From Anisakis pegreffii (taxonomy: Eukaryota > Nematoda > Chromadorea > Rhabditida > Anisakidae), in contig JAPYMA010000012.1 in assembly GCA_035041965.1 (NCBI GenBank), positions 1 to 64,000 on the forward strand: a stretch of DNA of 64,000 bases. The letters are read 5' to 3'. A program made the translations under genes and the position numbers. Numbering within the stretch: the stretch's first letter is position 1; each line of letters begins with the position of its first letter. The notes below the pieces were generated by a model, which saw only the letters and a list, made by a program, of their open reading frames with translations, was not told the DNA's origin and did no database searches. Below are positions 1-13,092 of the stretch, piece by piece.

Positions 1-1032
1 TCGTCATAATTTCACGGCCCTCGACCAAATTCGTTATCTTACAAAATATCATGAAATAAGAAAATTGAAAGAATTTTCGTCTTAACGTTACCGATGAATA
101 CTACAGGCTTTCAGTTCATTGGCATACGTACACTAAGGAATCGATGAATTCCTCAAATCTAACGACAATTCAAACGCAAATATTTTCTTTCGAGCAAGCC
201 ACACAACCGAGCGTCCCGTCCCGCAAAGCAACCCGATCTTCCGAAGCACACAGCTTATAACCACTCCCCCAAACCACCTCGCTATCATCCCAAGCCCCGC
301 AGTGTTGATGAACGACAACCATTGAATGTTAATGTAAAAATCCACAACAATAATAATGTAATAGTAACAATAATAATTTAAGTGAATACAACAGTGCTAA
401 ACCAACCGATAAAATGAACGAAAACGAAAAGAAAAACAAAGTGATATCCTCTCAGAATTATTCAATCATATACCCTACAATCCAACTGACAATCGTAAAA
501 TCTAATTTACAGTCGAATCAAATAAAACTCCAAACATAACTGGAACGAAACGAGGAAAGAATGGATATTTAGAGCTATAATTAACTGAAATGAAAAACAA
601 AACAAAACAAAAAGAAAACAAAACGACAGAAAGCGTTTCTATTGCATTGTTCATTTCTATTCTCCATTTCATGACACCAAATCGCATTTTCAGTGGAACA
701 TTTTTTGATGTTTGACTGAATTAAAACGTGAAAGCAGCAATAAAATTTCAATCCAAAAATGTACATACCCTTTCATTCAAATCAAATAGCTGTAAACACA
801 AGAAAACGTTCACATAGTTGAATGCAATAGAACAGATATAATCTAACATCACTGCTCTCGTCAACACTATAATCAGTCGTAAAACAATCCAACCTGCCGT
901 AATCTAATCAAAAAATCGTCACCATACCACTTAAAAATAATCACAAAACAACGAATCATCAACATTTCTTATAATCAGTGCTACTCCTACATCTGCACTA
1001 CGAACTAACGAAATAAATGCACTCAAAAATAC
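1..1032. other. Probable dynactin intron or 3' region, no exon seen
   Basis: The last recognised dynactin exon ends at 1033 with a GT donor on the minus strand. I see no coiled-coil-coding stretch in the remaining kilobase on that strand. It is A-rich on the plus strand. It is best read as part of a long intron whose acceptor lies outside the window. Confidence 0.4.
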
Positions 1033-4000
1033 CTGCTCTCGAAGTTCGTTGGCCTGTTGCTCAGCCAATTCAGCGTCATTTTTCATTTTTTCACACAATT
1101 TCACCAACTGCGCCATTTCATTCTTCAGCTCTTCATTCTCCTTCATCGCTTCCTGTTTCTCCAACGCCGATTGACCAGTCATGTCACGCATCCTCAAATC
1201 ATTTCCTCTCGTCACTTCAATCTTTCACTATTTACTAACTCTTTTTATCGAATTTACGTTCTCTTCGCATCAAGCATTCCGCATTTTGCATTCAATTACA
1301 CGCTCGAAACACACCCACTCAATTAAGTCGGAAACTCAAAGGAAGACCAATTTTTTCATGATAATTTGCATTTAAAAAATCCGAATACTTCAAAGAGATT
1401 TCATTATGATTGCAAAACTCAAAAAATGAACGCACTTCACAAGAGCTTCACGCAGTTTTTCATTTTGCTGCTCCAATTGCTTCATCTGTACGCTGTTTCC
1501 CTGCAAAGAAAAGCTTTTATATGTTCACAAAGTAACCAACTAAAGAACCAATCAAAATCTCAAAAGATAAATGCTGTCCGTTTGTGAATCGTCTCATTTA
1601 CGCACAACTGATTCAGTGAATATGTACAAAATCCAACGGCTAAATGCACCGCAAATCGAACAAATGAAAGCGAAAAAACAAATCTAACTAACTACCTGAA
1701 GCGCAATACCACCAGCATTCTCCATCTCGCTTCTGAGAATCTCAAGATCCGTTTCCAGTTTCTGCACTTGATCTTTTTGAGCATCAAGTTCTGCCTAAAA
1801 CCATATCACATAACACATACACATTATTATTCATCTTGTGAAATTAACTGCGTTGAAAACGTTCTGAATGAGAACAATGATTGAACTGAAGAATAGAAGC
1901 ATTGAAACTGAATATCACATTATTCATGATCCAAATTTCACAAAATTTCCCACATCCTTCGCTGATATATTATAAATTAAAAAGCGTTTGCATCTAATTA
2001 ATGAGCGTTACCTATGAAGATGACTAACAGTACTAAATGAATTAGAAAACTAATTGTGTGCACTTCTTGAACAGTTCGTATCTCAACAAAACTGCGCTTG
2101 TGTAGAATTGAGTTTAGCGTAGGATGACCGGTGCATCAGTTCAAGTAAGTAACGATAATAACGAATGAATCGCTGTGAGAGTAGAACTGACCTGTAACAT
2201 CTCAGCTCTTTCTTCGGCCATTTCTTTGTCGAGCGTTATCAATTCAAGTTGTTCTTCAATGTCATTCACATCTTCACGTTCATTCGCTTTCGACGCTAAT
2301 ACTTCCCGTAATTCCTTAACAGTATTTGTTCGTCATCATCATATCAAGGTTCAATAGCATTCCAGTTAATAATTCGAAAACACTGATTAACTTCTAAGAA
2401 GAACTCCCCAATACAAAATATTCAAACGAGCAAATGATAAGATATCAATTATTATTTGAATACTAAGCGGTTGTTTACTACTCTAGGCGACCGGAGAAAT
2501 GTTTATGTACTAAATGAAGCAAAATATTTGTGGCAGAGAGCATTCATTACTGCCCGCTTCTTAGAAATGATTGAGCAATACGGAAGGAAACTGATCGATG
2601 AGTGCAACGATCAGTGTTGTGCTCTGGCTGAACTGATTAGAACAATTATATTGCACACTCATTAAGGTTGGTGTGCAATGATACTTTCAAATGAATCAGA
2701 TTAAACTTTATATCGCATGCAATCGTAACCATAATATGGTTGAAAAAAACGAAATATTCATCAGTGATTTCATACTCTGTCTTTCTCCTGCAGTTTCCTC
2801 TGTAAGTCAGTATGAGCCTCTGTCATTTTGGCCTTATATTCGAGCAATGCTTGAAGTTGTATGCGATTCCTTTCATATTCCACCAATTTTCGTTGATCTT
2901 CTTTGCGCTTTTCTCTATAAAATAAATCGAGAAAAATACCAAAATCATAACAACTCAACGCAAACAGCACACTTTCTTGAAACGTATTCTGCACTTCGAA
3001 TTCTCGCCTGCTGAAGTCTCTCTGCTGTGAGCTTCATCTTCTGCCGAAAGTCTCTCGTGAGGATGGAACAATTTAAAAATTCGATAGCGCTATTCTGTGA
3101 AATTGCATTCACGGTTTTTCTCTCTATTTTCCAATTAATTTCACGCCAGGCCGTTGCTGCATATGATATTACTTGGTAAGTGCATGTGGCTGAATAATAA
3201 TGTGAGGACTGCATTACCAATACGCTTTTTTGGCAATCTCATTATTTCTTTTCTCACAATCAGCAATCGCATCGTTATTCCACAATAAACTGATATAAGC
3301 GAAGAGATGAAAGTTCGTTTGATGATTTGATTACAATCTGAATATGGTATAAAAAATAACCTCAAATTGATGAGTTTATCACTGAGTTCTTTATTTTCGA
3401 TTCGAAGATACTCCAACTCACTTCCTTCTTCCATTCCAACCGGACGAACGGCTGGTATTGAGAGTGTTGACTGAATGTTCACATTCATATTTATGAAATT
3501 CAAATCAATTGTCATTTTTTCATTTATTTACTCTTTTTGTTTATTACCAAAACGAAACAAACAATTTTATGAAGTAATCAAAATCGAATTGTCCACAACA
3601 ACACCAAAGCCACACGCTTCATTGATGAATTTCAACGAAATTCCTGAATTAACGTCTAACAGAAGAACCCTAATTGTATTGAATCCTAGCTGAAGTTAGA
3701 ATTAAAAAGATTTGTTTCGTTGCCCATCGACACAACAAATTTTGAGCTTCGGTCGTTAGCCAACAGCTTCCTATCGCTACCAAAAACTGGCCTTGTTCGG
3801 TTCCAGTCAGTGGCACCGAAGTTCGGTTTTCGCTTACCATCAGCCGATTCGGGTTCAATCGGTTCGATGTCTACCAATTCAACTTTGATCCTATCCACTG
3901 GCCTAAGTCTAAGTCAGATGTTGACTCCGGAAATAGGCACATTAGGGAACTGAACTGAATTTGTTTGTATGAAGTTAACGAACGATGATAACGCAAAGTA

Positions 4001-7000
4001 CATAGTCAACTGAAGTAGTGAATGTTGTTAAGGAGGCTTGCTGTTCCATGCTAGTATGCGTTATCTTATGCCATACACTACGCTGCACGCTGTTCATGGC
4101 TTTTCGGGGCTGTAATGTCTATCCATCCACATATAGATTTGTCTATATACAGCAGCTATACGAGTTACAGCTAGCCTTTAGCATATGTTCGAGTATCAAG
4201 CTTTAAAAAAAACATGGAAACACTCAGCAAATGTGTAGATGTACTATTGACTGCATTTTACATTATAAATTGATGAAAGGACGGATGAGTGAACACCTCG
4301 CATCTGTAAGAAGTACTGAGGACACACCACAACAGTCAAGTGAAATAGTCCATGGCTAACAAAAAAGTGAGGCAGATTAATTCATGAATATTTTGGTCAC
4401 AGTCACAGAGTCAGTCACACGACATAAGTCACACACACACACACACACGTACACACTCACTCACATTTCAACCAGCTTTCAGCAAACGAAAAACCAAAGA
4501 TGCGCAGTTAGAAAATACTCATTTGGTTTTATGATTCCGATGGATGGCCAAAGCAATGGATCAGTGGATGGAAAACGGAAAAGGCTAAATGACTGCGTCG
4601 ATACGTTTGGATATCTTCAAGTATGGATGCTCATTCATGCGTGTTTGTATATTGTTACGAACGGAAACGCACTCAATGTGGTCTTTGAATATGTCATTTT
4701 TTAAAATGCAAACTCAGATAGCCGTCGCATTGAAACATCTCACCGAATGACTAATCTTCATCTAATTCAATTGTATTATATTGCCTAATCATCTAAACTA
4801 TCATCTAATCCAATTGCCTCTCAATTTGTATCATACTGCAATCAAGTAACCGAAACTTCCGTCAAACGATGCTTGTTATGTACTAGAATTTTATAAATCA
4901 ATGCTACTCACTCTCTCTCCTAATAAAATCTCTTTTCGGAGGAACTAAAAAGATACAAACTGTCATCATTTCATTTAAAAAATGCACTAGCCATATTCAA
5001 AGGTCTTTCATGAAATGCATCAAATGAATGAAATACATCTACTTCGCATAGGCACTGCTTCAGGTTAGTTACCAGGAATTCAGTATCGTGTCAGTTAAGA
5101 ATCATTTTAGTAGTTTAAAAAAGAATGCAATTAACCTCCTCCATTTTCTTGACCATTTCTCGTACAGCATCTGTTGATGTATCATGACCCGACGTGCTTG
5201 TATCGACGACGTCCTCACTCGCTGAATTCGTCGCTGGTATTTGTTGCGACTGCTGTTGCTTCTCGACTACATTCGACGGTTGCTGTAAGAAGTAACCTTG
5301 AATCTTTGTTTCTAAATATATTGTACTTCGTGTTTTGAATCACCAGCGTAACTGATGCCATTTTGTAGTGAAATAGCAAGTGATTCCATTTTGATGGCAA
5401 CTCTATCAAGTGAATTTTGAATCCTTCCGAAAACTAATCAAATTTTGCAAAACCCGATTAAAATTCGGAGGCAGCCATCACCATACGACGCACATACATA
5501 CACACTCGAATTTATCTTCTAGCAAATATGTTCGTTTACTAAAACATGGAAATAATGGTGCAATAATTCACTTCAACGCAAAAATCACAAGAAACAGCTT
5601 CAACAATAACTGATAAAAGAATCATTTTTGTAGGAGAATAGGATTAAATCAATGTGATAGATGAAATTATAAACAATGAGTTAAGAAAAATAGGTTCAAA
5701 AAGCTTTAATAGGATTGCGTGCGAAATGATAGAGATGAAGACCACAGAACATGCTTTACAGAAACCAAATATTAACATTCATTATTTGTGCATCCCAACA
5801 ACAATACCAAAGGACTGCGTTCAGTTGCTTTAATCTGAAACGAATTGTAACTTTTTTCTTTTTCAAACAACGGAATAACTCTTTGAATTCTGTAGGATAC
5901 GACACAGAATCTGAAAATGATTCTTAGCTGTCATTTTCTGATATCCAACAATGAATATTTTCTTCAACAGATCACCTGTTCACTTATTGTTCATTGATTC
6001 GATTGGAATCGATTTCGTTCTAGGCATCTTGTTTGTTCGAACAATACTTTGCAAAGCGATTACGCAACAGGATCGGAAAAGAGAACAAGCTCGATTTAGT
6101 AGTGTTAAGAAAGTGGATTTGTTTGAGGAATCAGTGGTCTTAGTGATTCGGTTAGTTAGCAGAAAGAGTAATGGATGAGTGGTGATTGATTAAGTGATAG
6201 GAGCGCAAGAGTAATGGGGAGGATGGGTAGACTGATTGTGGTGATACCTTAATTGCGCTCGATGTAATACGCTGTCTATGAGACTGTAGAGTGTTTCGAG
6301 GTGAGGACAATGCTGATGAAGAAATACGCTTCGTATAGGGTGTAAGGCGGCTCGAACGGACTTTAACCTTCTGAAGACATCTTTCTATATTGTAGACATT
6401 CATTAATCGATACAACATTCTAAGCTACTACCACCACATGCCATTGGTTCGCTTTGTTTAATGCATATTCTCACTTCTGTTGCTATGAGACAAAACGATG
6501 TTAATTGCACCTGATTGACGATACGAACATATACGAAATCAAACCAATATCATAACTTTACCTATTTCGCGATGAATTATCCATTGTATTGAGTGATCAT
6601 TTTTCTCAATGATCGGCTGATGACGATCAAAACTTAATTAAATAACTCCCAGAAAGAAGACTAACTATCAAAAAAAAGTTTAATAACTCAGTTTCAACAT
6701 AAAAGCAATTGAATTGATTAAGGGATTGCAATTAACGAGCCCAAAACTGAACGAATGAATAATAGCGATTGTAAATACCACTAACTCCCACAAAGCAATG
6801 AACAACTCAATAAAAATAACCAACACAACACCAGTGCACCAAACAATCATATTTTATATCGAAAAAAAACCGGATAATTCGAAAAAAAATTTAAGAAACT
6901 AAAACAAATGCGAGAAAAAGAAAGGCCGACAGAAGAAGAGAAAAATTGACAGTGGACGATGCCCACTGGCAAATTAAGTCTGCGAAAACGGACCTCATGA

Positions 7001-8392
7001 GCAGGTGGTGTTCGAGGAGTCGGAGCCGTAAGTTTACTGATATGCTTCGCTTCGTCTTTCGGAGATTGTCTTTTTGAAGCTGAATTTGCCAGATTCGAAG
7101 AACTTCCTGAACTCTTCAGTTGATCAACGGATGAAGATGGTGTCATTCGTGGACTTGCCTATAAAACTTTGATCATTTGGCGTGCTCATGCTGATCATAA
7201 GACATAATCACTTGCAGTCAACTCAAACCTCGAATGTATATCAGTTAGTCGATAAATAGATCATGAGATAAAGACTACTTTATGGTGACTACGATCCTGA
7301 GAATTAGCTTCAATATCATTCTTAATCGATGATGCAAACGAATGCACGAAACGACAGCAAAAACGATTTTCGTATCGTAACGAGTTGCTTTAATAGCCGT
7401 TCAATGGACAGCTCTGACTATAGAATAATATTTGACGTAAAAATCAGGTATATACGAAGCCTCAAGCTCATTCTTACGGTTCCATTACCCAACAACTTTG
7501 AACAAATTTTCAAGCAGTTTTTGCTTGTTTGAAATTCGCAAAATCTTCAAACGTAGGAAAGTGATCAGCGGCATGGCAAGGATTCTTTCCAGAAAAGAGG
7601 AGGAGGGACTGAAAAATGGCATGGTCCAGAATAATAGATAAATTTTGGGGTGTATTTTGACGCTCATTTTTTTTCGTTCTCTGTCTTCACCTTTCGTTTC
7701 CTCCTTCTTTTTGTCATCTTCTCCTTCCTCTTCCCATCTTTTTCTCTTCTTTGTTCCCCTTTCTTCCACCTTTCCGGGAGGGTCCAATTAACTCGGTGAT
7801 TCTCCGAGATAGTCTTTAACTTGGTGAAAGCCTCTTGACTGAATCATATAAAAACAAACCGCCGGTGAGAAACGACTTCTTGATGATTCTTTGCGAGATG
7901 TGGCTTGTGCACGTAACGATGACTGTTGCGGTGGAATTATTTTTGATTTCGATTCGGGTTTAACCTGAACCACAAAAATGTTTGCATTAGTGTATGGAAA
8001 ATGACTGAACTTGAATATGAGTGAATATCAGAAAGAAATTTAACCTGGTCTTCTATGTTATTTAACTCATTTGCTCAGACGATGACGGGTTTTTTAATAC
8101 CTGGTGACATACAGAAATTGAGATCAACCACTGCTAGCTTATTATGCGGATGGATTCAGATGCAACTACCGCACATTGGATGGGATGATTATCGAATAAA
8201 ATTTAATGAACAAATGTAACAATACATGAGAGGAGCGTATGAATACTCCGTGATTGGGCTGACATTCAAAATATTTCACTCCTTTTATGCTTCCATTATT
8301 CTTGCCATTCGCTTCATCCAATATAACACCAACCCATTCACCTTCAGCAAATTGCGTTGCACCAAAAAATGCTACTACACCATGACCCTTCT
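1033..8392 (-). CDS. DCTN1 (dnc-1): Dynactin subunit 1 (p150Glued), 5' half, cut by the left edge
   Basis: Largest dynactin subunit; it links cytoplasmic dynein to microtubules and cargo. Read on the minus strand, exons are 8226-8392, 7860-7964, 6994-7158, 6248-6370, 5136-5282, 3361-3470, probably 3224-3289 and 2973-3053, then 2776-2914, 2192-2314, 1696-1794, 1436-1500 and 1033-1192; all phases agree. The first visible exon holds the CAP-Gly domain, with [23 protein letters not shown] and a C-terminal [10 protein letters not shown]. Next come about 160 residues rich in Ser, Pro and basic residues, as between the CAP-Gly and coil in known p150. From 3470 downward the protein is heptad-rich coiled coil, including [10 protein letters not shown] and an aligned [20 protein letters not shown] segment. 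The CAP-Gly exon begins in phase 1, so at least one 5' exon with the start codon lies above 8392; I could not find it. The C-terminal half lies left of the window. Identity is secure; the cassette exons are less so. Confidence 0.93.
3686..3953. other. Unexplained GC-richer block in a dynactin intron
   Basis: This stretch, in the intron between the exons at 5136-5282 and 3361-3470, is open on both strands and richer in C and G than its flanks. It contains repeated TTCGG/CCGAA and CGATTCGG-like words. The minus frame gives an acidic 70-residue translation that I do not recognise and that does not resemble dynactin. It could be a decayed repeat or a skipped exon. No function is assigned. Confidence 0.3.
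4430..4448. repeat. (CA)n microsatellite
   Basis: About nine uninterrupted CA dinucleotides inside a long dynactin intron (5135-3471 on the minus strand). Confidence 0.9.
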
Positions 8393-10384
8393 CTGGAAAT
8401 TGATGCACAAATGAGCTGATTACTTTACAACTTGATATCATTGGTCATGGTAGCTTATGATCTGAATGTATTGTTCAATTATAAATCACGATTTAACGCA
8501 TTTAATGGCCATTGACGAAGTTGAGAAGGAACATTCTGCATAGCTTATATGTTTATTTAATGAATCATTGCTGTCATCTCTCTTTTGTCCAAGTTTCATA
8601 TAGTCCTTCGCTCATCAAGTACTCACAATTGTGCTATGCAAACTTCTGTTGCTGTCGACATGAACATTTGAGTTTTTTTGCATCTTAGCGCATGCATTTT
8701 AGCACAACAAATCTCAAAAGAGATCAAGTGAAAATAAACAGCGACATTTTGATAAGGAATTTCATCGGTACTATACACCCATCAGTTTATAATTCATTGC
8801 AACTAATTGTAAGGAAAGAGCTGATGCACAGAAATGACATGTATCCGGCTCTAAACAATACTTCTCAAGCAATTTTTTGAAGGTTAGCCTGTTCTTTGAC
8901 ATAAGCCAGTGCAAATTCATTATTTGAATGAACTGTTTTTTAATCTTCAGATACTGTCAACCGCAATTTTCGTTTGCTAACGTTTCATTTACGACACTGA
9001 TTGATGGGCAGTAATGCAACGAAATGGTGTGCGTTCAGGAACGACAGCGAAAAATTTTCGGTCAATACTTCGATGTACTTAATTCCGATTCGATGATTAT
9101 ACAGATTAAATTTAATTTTTATCGAACAGATTAATTTTATCAAACGCAATGCAACAGACTTTATTCTGGACTATTACAGAGTCATTGGGATCATATGATA
9201 ATTTTTTCAGAACCTTATTAGGATGTTTTGTGAAATTTTTTTTCCTTTCTGTGTGTTTATGCATACCCGATAGCAGTCATTTTCTTGGACACAATAAAAT
9301 CTCCAGTTTGTGGAAATCAAAAAAATCTGAAAGATCAAACTGCACAGCACAGATTCGAGTAAATTTGCACAGATCAAAATGAGGGTAACTGTAGATCAAA
9401 ATGCGCAACGGTAGATCAAATAAAATTGACTGACCCGTTTCAACTCTCATTCCAATTTCAAACGACATTGTCGATCAAAAGACACGCAGTTAACGCGTTG
9501 ATTCAATCGATTGATACTTGCAGTGAGTACCTGAAAAACGACACACTCTTTGCTCTGGCTCGTATGATTCGGTGGATAATCAAAACAGTGTCTTCATTTC
9601 GTTTGAGAACGTTTGAGATCAGGTGGTAATACTGGACGATTGAGATTGATGTAGGTGAACTTATAAAATGATTATGTTCGTTGCGCATAATCTCATTCGT
9701 ACGGGGACTGGATAACATATTGGTTGCACAGCAAATCACTGCAAAAATATCTTTTGATGATAACAAACATTAAGCACGATTCCTTTCATTCGCTTTGCTT
9801 ACGATCGCGTATATTTATTAGAGTATTGGGTGAAAATGCCAACCTAGAGCTTTGTACGCGTTTGACTAACAGAGAAAACATTATGTAGCAGGTGCGAAAT
9901 CGAAAGAGTGATAGACCGAGAGCAATCTATTGTGAGCATTAGCGCACGACGTTCGCTCAGTGTTTGCAAAATATCGACCATTTTCTCAATGCTGTGATTG
10001 GTATTAATAACGGTATCGTTTTTCAGTACCGACACGATACCGGTATTGAAAAGCAACTTTGGAATGTAGAAATGTGACTTATTCAATACATTCTTTTTGA
10101 GCTAGTGTGTTCATAATTATTCAAAATAAATTTATTTAACAAGTCACTCACCAAACCTCAAGAAATTCAATGAAAAATACAACCAAAAACAATATTGGGT
10201 ATGATTCGTGCTCCAGTCGTGATAGACATACTACCAAATTCACTTAAAATGACTTGTGGTATGAATACTGGAAATACCATGAATATCGATACCACGAATT
10301 CCGAGATCGGTATCGCTTTTCTGATACCGGTATTCGGTATTACCGAGATCTCATGCAAACACTATATCCATTGGAACTCGGTAG

Positions 10385-10545
10385 CAGTGATGTATAATTT
10401 GAAAAAAAAATGGACTCAATGGACTCCATCTCCACTTTTTTCAATTTATGGTTCTGGCTCTGCAACGTTCAAAATTTTGGCTTTGGATCCAAATTCGGCA
10501 CCGCATTTGCTCAAATTTCGGCCCCTGCTCTAGCTCCATTGTAAC
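10385..10545 (+). mobile_element. Truncated hAT-like MITE copy
   Basis: Begins with CAGTGATGTATAATTTGAAA, close to the left end of the element at 55336-55555 (CAGTGATGACTAATTTGAAA). It continues into a GGCTCTG/GCTCC-rich body like that copy. The right terminal repeat is not evident, so this looks like a decayed or truncated copy. The end coordinate is approximate. Confidence 0.5.
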
Positions 10546-10939
10546 TTCCGAATGTATCCCCTCACCTCAAATCTGCAATCAGCTTCAAATGTTCACCCGT
10601 GTTGAACGGTTTGAAAGCTGCACTTTTCCCCTCAATTCAGCCTTTACGCTTTGATTTTATCCTCCCCCCCCTCCTCTCATGGGCCATTAAGTTGCACAAT
10701 TCCTGGGATTTATTATAATAGGGGTGACATGATGTTCTCGGACAATTAAATCCGAAAGGCCAAAGTTTCACAACTCGATTCAAAGTCAGCATTTTCATTC
10801 GAAATAAGAAACATTCGATTCACCACAACGCGAAATCAGGGCATCCCTGTAGTCTAGATACAGGGATCACTGGAATCAAAAAATCGACGGACATCATCGT
10901 TTCACAGGGCCTGATTAGGGATGTTTTCCTCTGAAATCA

Positions 10940-11322
10940 GAGATTCTGGAAAATCCGACAGTGAGATAAAATCAGAATGTTTCTGGGTAAACATGAAGAC
11001 CGCGCTAGACTGAAGATGGTGACCCTGATAATGCTGCAGTAAGACACAGATTGATTATGGAAGATGCAGTGTATTGAAATGAGCACCACCGAGCAAGGAA
11101 GAAAACTTCAGAAAATCCTCTGAATATAAGCAAAATCGCCCAACAACAAATATACCCGTCTAATAGTAAAAGTAGAGAATCTGGGAAGTCCGGCAGTAAG
11201 ATAAAATTTGAATATTTCTCGGCAGACGTGAAGATAGCGGTAGATTGAAGACTTAACCCTGCTACTGCTCCACTAACTATAAGATAAGGATTGATATGTA
11301 CAGATGCAGTGTATTGAAGTGG
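10940..11322 (+). repeat. Two diverged tandem copies of a dispersed repeat
   Basis: A segment starting GATTCTGGAAAATCCGACAG at about 10942 recurs as GAATCTGGGAAGTCCGGCAG at about 11177. The order of shared words is the same in both: AGATAAAAT, ACATGAAGA/ACGTGAAGA, TAGA.TGAAGA, GATGCAGTGTATTGAA. Between them lies GCAAAATCGCCCAACAACAA, a box also present near 29205 and, as GCAAAATCGCTC, in the 60-64 kb array. The family is not one I can name. Confidence 0.7.
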
Positions 11323-13045
11323 GTTGATGGTTCTATGAATGAATTAATTTGTTAGCATGAAAATTTATCTTAAAACTATTTGAGTGCTTTTGTTCTCCAA
11401 CCATTCGGTCGACTGTTCGTTTTTCAGGATCAGGTTGCAACAGTTGATTCATGCACTTTCGGATATTCTTCATCAAAACATTGTAAACTTTCAAATGAAA
11501 CCTAAATGCACAAATTTAACTCGAAGTTAATTTTAAGCTAATTTGGAAAGGATGGCACCAGTAGAATTATTTTACTGAAACTAGAGCATCATGTAGATCC
11601 GCATATGTGAAAATCCCGGATGTTCGTGAGCAAAGTTGAACATAATCCATGTTTGAACGTGGTCCACTTCATATCCCTGCATTAAGGCTGCTAAACCTGG
11701 TCCCTGTTCATTTTCTCTCAAAATTTTCAAATTTCTCTACTGTCGACATTGATATTCAAAATTCAACAACACACCAATCTGAGAACGATCACGTTGCAGT
11801 TTCTCAGACACTGTTGAATGCATTTGCATTGCTTGCTGACTGCTGTCAGATAGAAACGACTATTCAGTGATGTGTTTTCTCGGTGTTCAATGATATATTC
11901 ACAACGCTATTGCAGTGCATTTCCTTTCAGGCCAGAGCGCAGACAGATTAGCGTGTCGGGTGGCATAAGGTGGATATACCCAATTTAGTACCTAACTTGT
12001 GCAGAATTTTTCTGTAACGTTGCTCAACGGTAAACTCATAAACCGAGTTTTTTTCATGTGTATAATGAAATGGTAAGAATTTACCACGAACTATCACTTC
12101 GTTATTTCGCTTGTTTCCGATTGTACATAATGTGGTAATTTTTATTTTGAAGTTCTTATCTTATTGTTAAAAGTCTATCATTTTTATTGTCAAAAGTCTA
12201 TCATTCAAATTGTGTTCACCATTCCCAAAGCAAGTTTGCGATATTATGATATCTTCGGAAAAAAGCAGACACACGCGCTTCTTATCTAACTTCACCTTCG
12301 TCTTTGTTTGATGAAATATTCTGATCAAGATTTCCATTTTGATTACGATTCTGCAGTTATTTTGGGATTATGCATATTGCTGTGGTTGTTATCAGATCAT
12401 TCGACGTTGTTGTTATCATTATTATTTTCACTGTCGTTATTATATCTTGTGATATTTATGCACAAACACAATGATACTAGCGGAAGTGATTACAAGTAAA
12501 CGAATCTGAAATCATGATCAAAGAAAAGACGTAATGAAAATTGAATGAGAATAAAATTTTAAGTAAGATCAGCTGTTTAGTACCCCAATATCAGGAGGAC
12601 GGTTCAGCGCGCTTATTTCATAATCATTTGATGAATACAAAGTATCTTTTTGATATTCATTTATCCAATCCCATTCACTGCGATCCGTCGGAGATTTCAC
12701 GTTTATCTCGAATTTATTACATACTGGCACTCTGTTTGAGTGTCAAGGATGATTGCGTAGATTTATCGAAGTATTTATTAGATAGGATTATTAGGAGAAG
12801 CTTTCGATCGGCAGCAAAGTGCAGGTTATAAGTTACAAGATCGTAGGCTGGGGAGGGCAATTTTTGTTTGTATTCGAAGTGACACTTAATAAGATCATTG
12901 AACTAATTGGATGGTCTGTCTGCCATGAATGAGGAAACCGAGGCATTTATAAACCTTCAGTGACGCGCCGTTGTATGAGTTGGAAATTCCATCGATAATC
13001 GTCATCATCCAGCGAATTAATGATTAGTGAATTAAAAAATGCAAT

Positions 13046-13092
13046 AGTAATGAAGAGGCGGTATGAAGCTGCTTCGCCGTCTCTTCATTACT
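13046..13092. repeat. Short hairpin
   Basis: AGTAATGAAGAGGCGG is followed by a short spacer and then CCGTCTCTTCATTACTT, its near-perfect inverse. This gives a stem of about 16 bp with one mismatch, extended by GAAGC/GCTTC near the loop. It lies in otherwise featureless intergenic DNA, so it may be a remnant of a fold-back element. Confidence 0.6.

Noticed and set aside
13046..13092. Pre-microRNA
   Set aside because: The stem is too short (about 16-20 bp) for a typical precursor and there is no flanking evidence; kept only as a hairpin.
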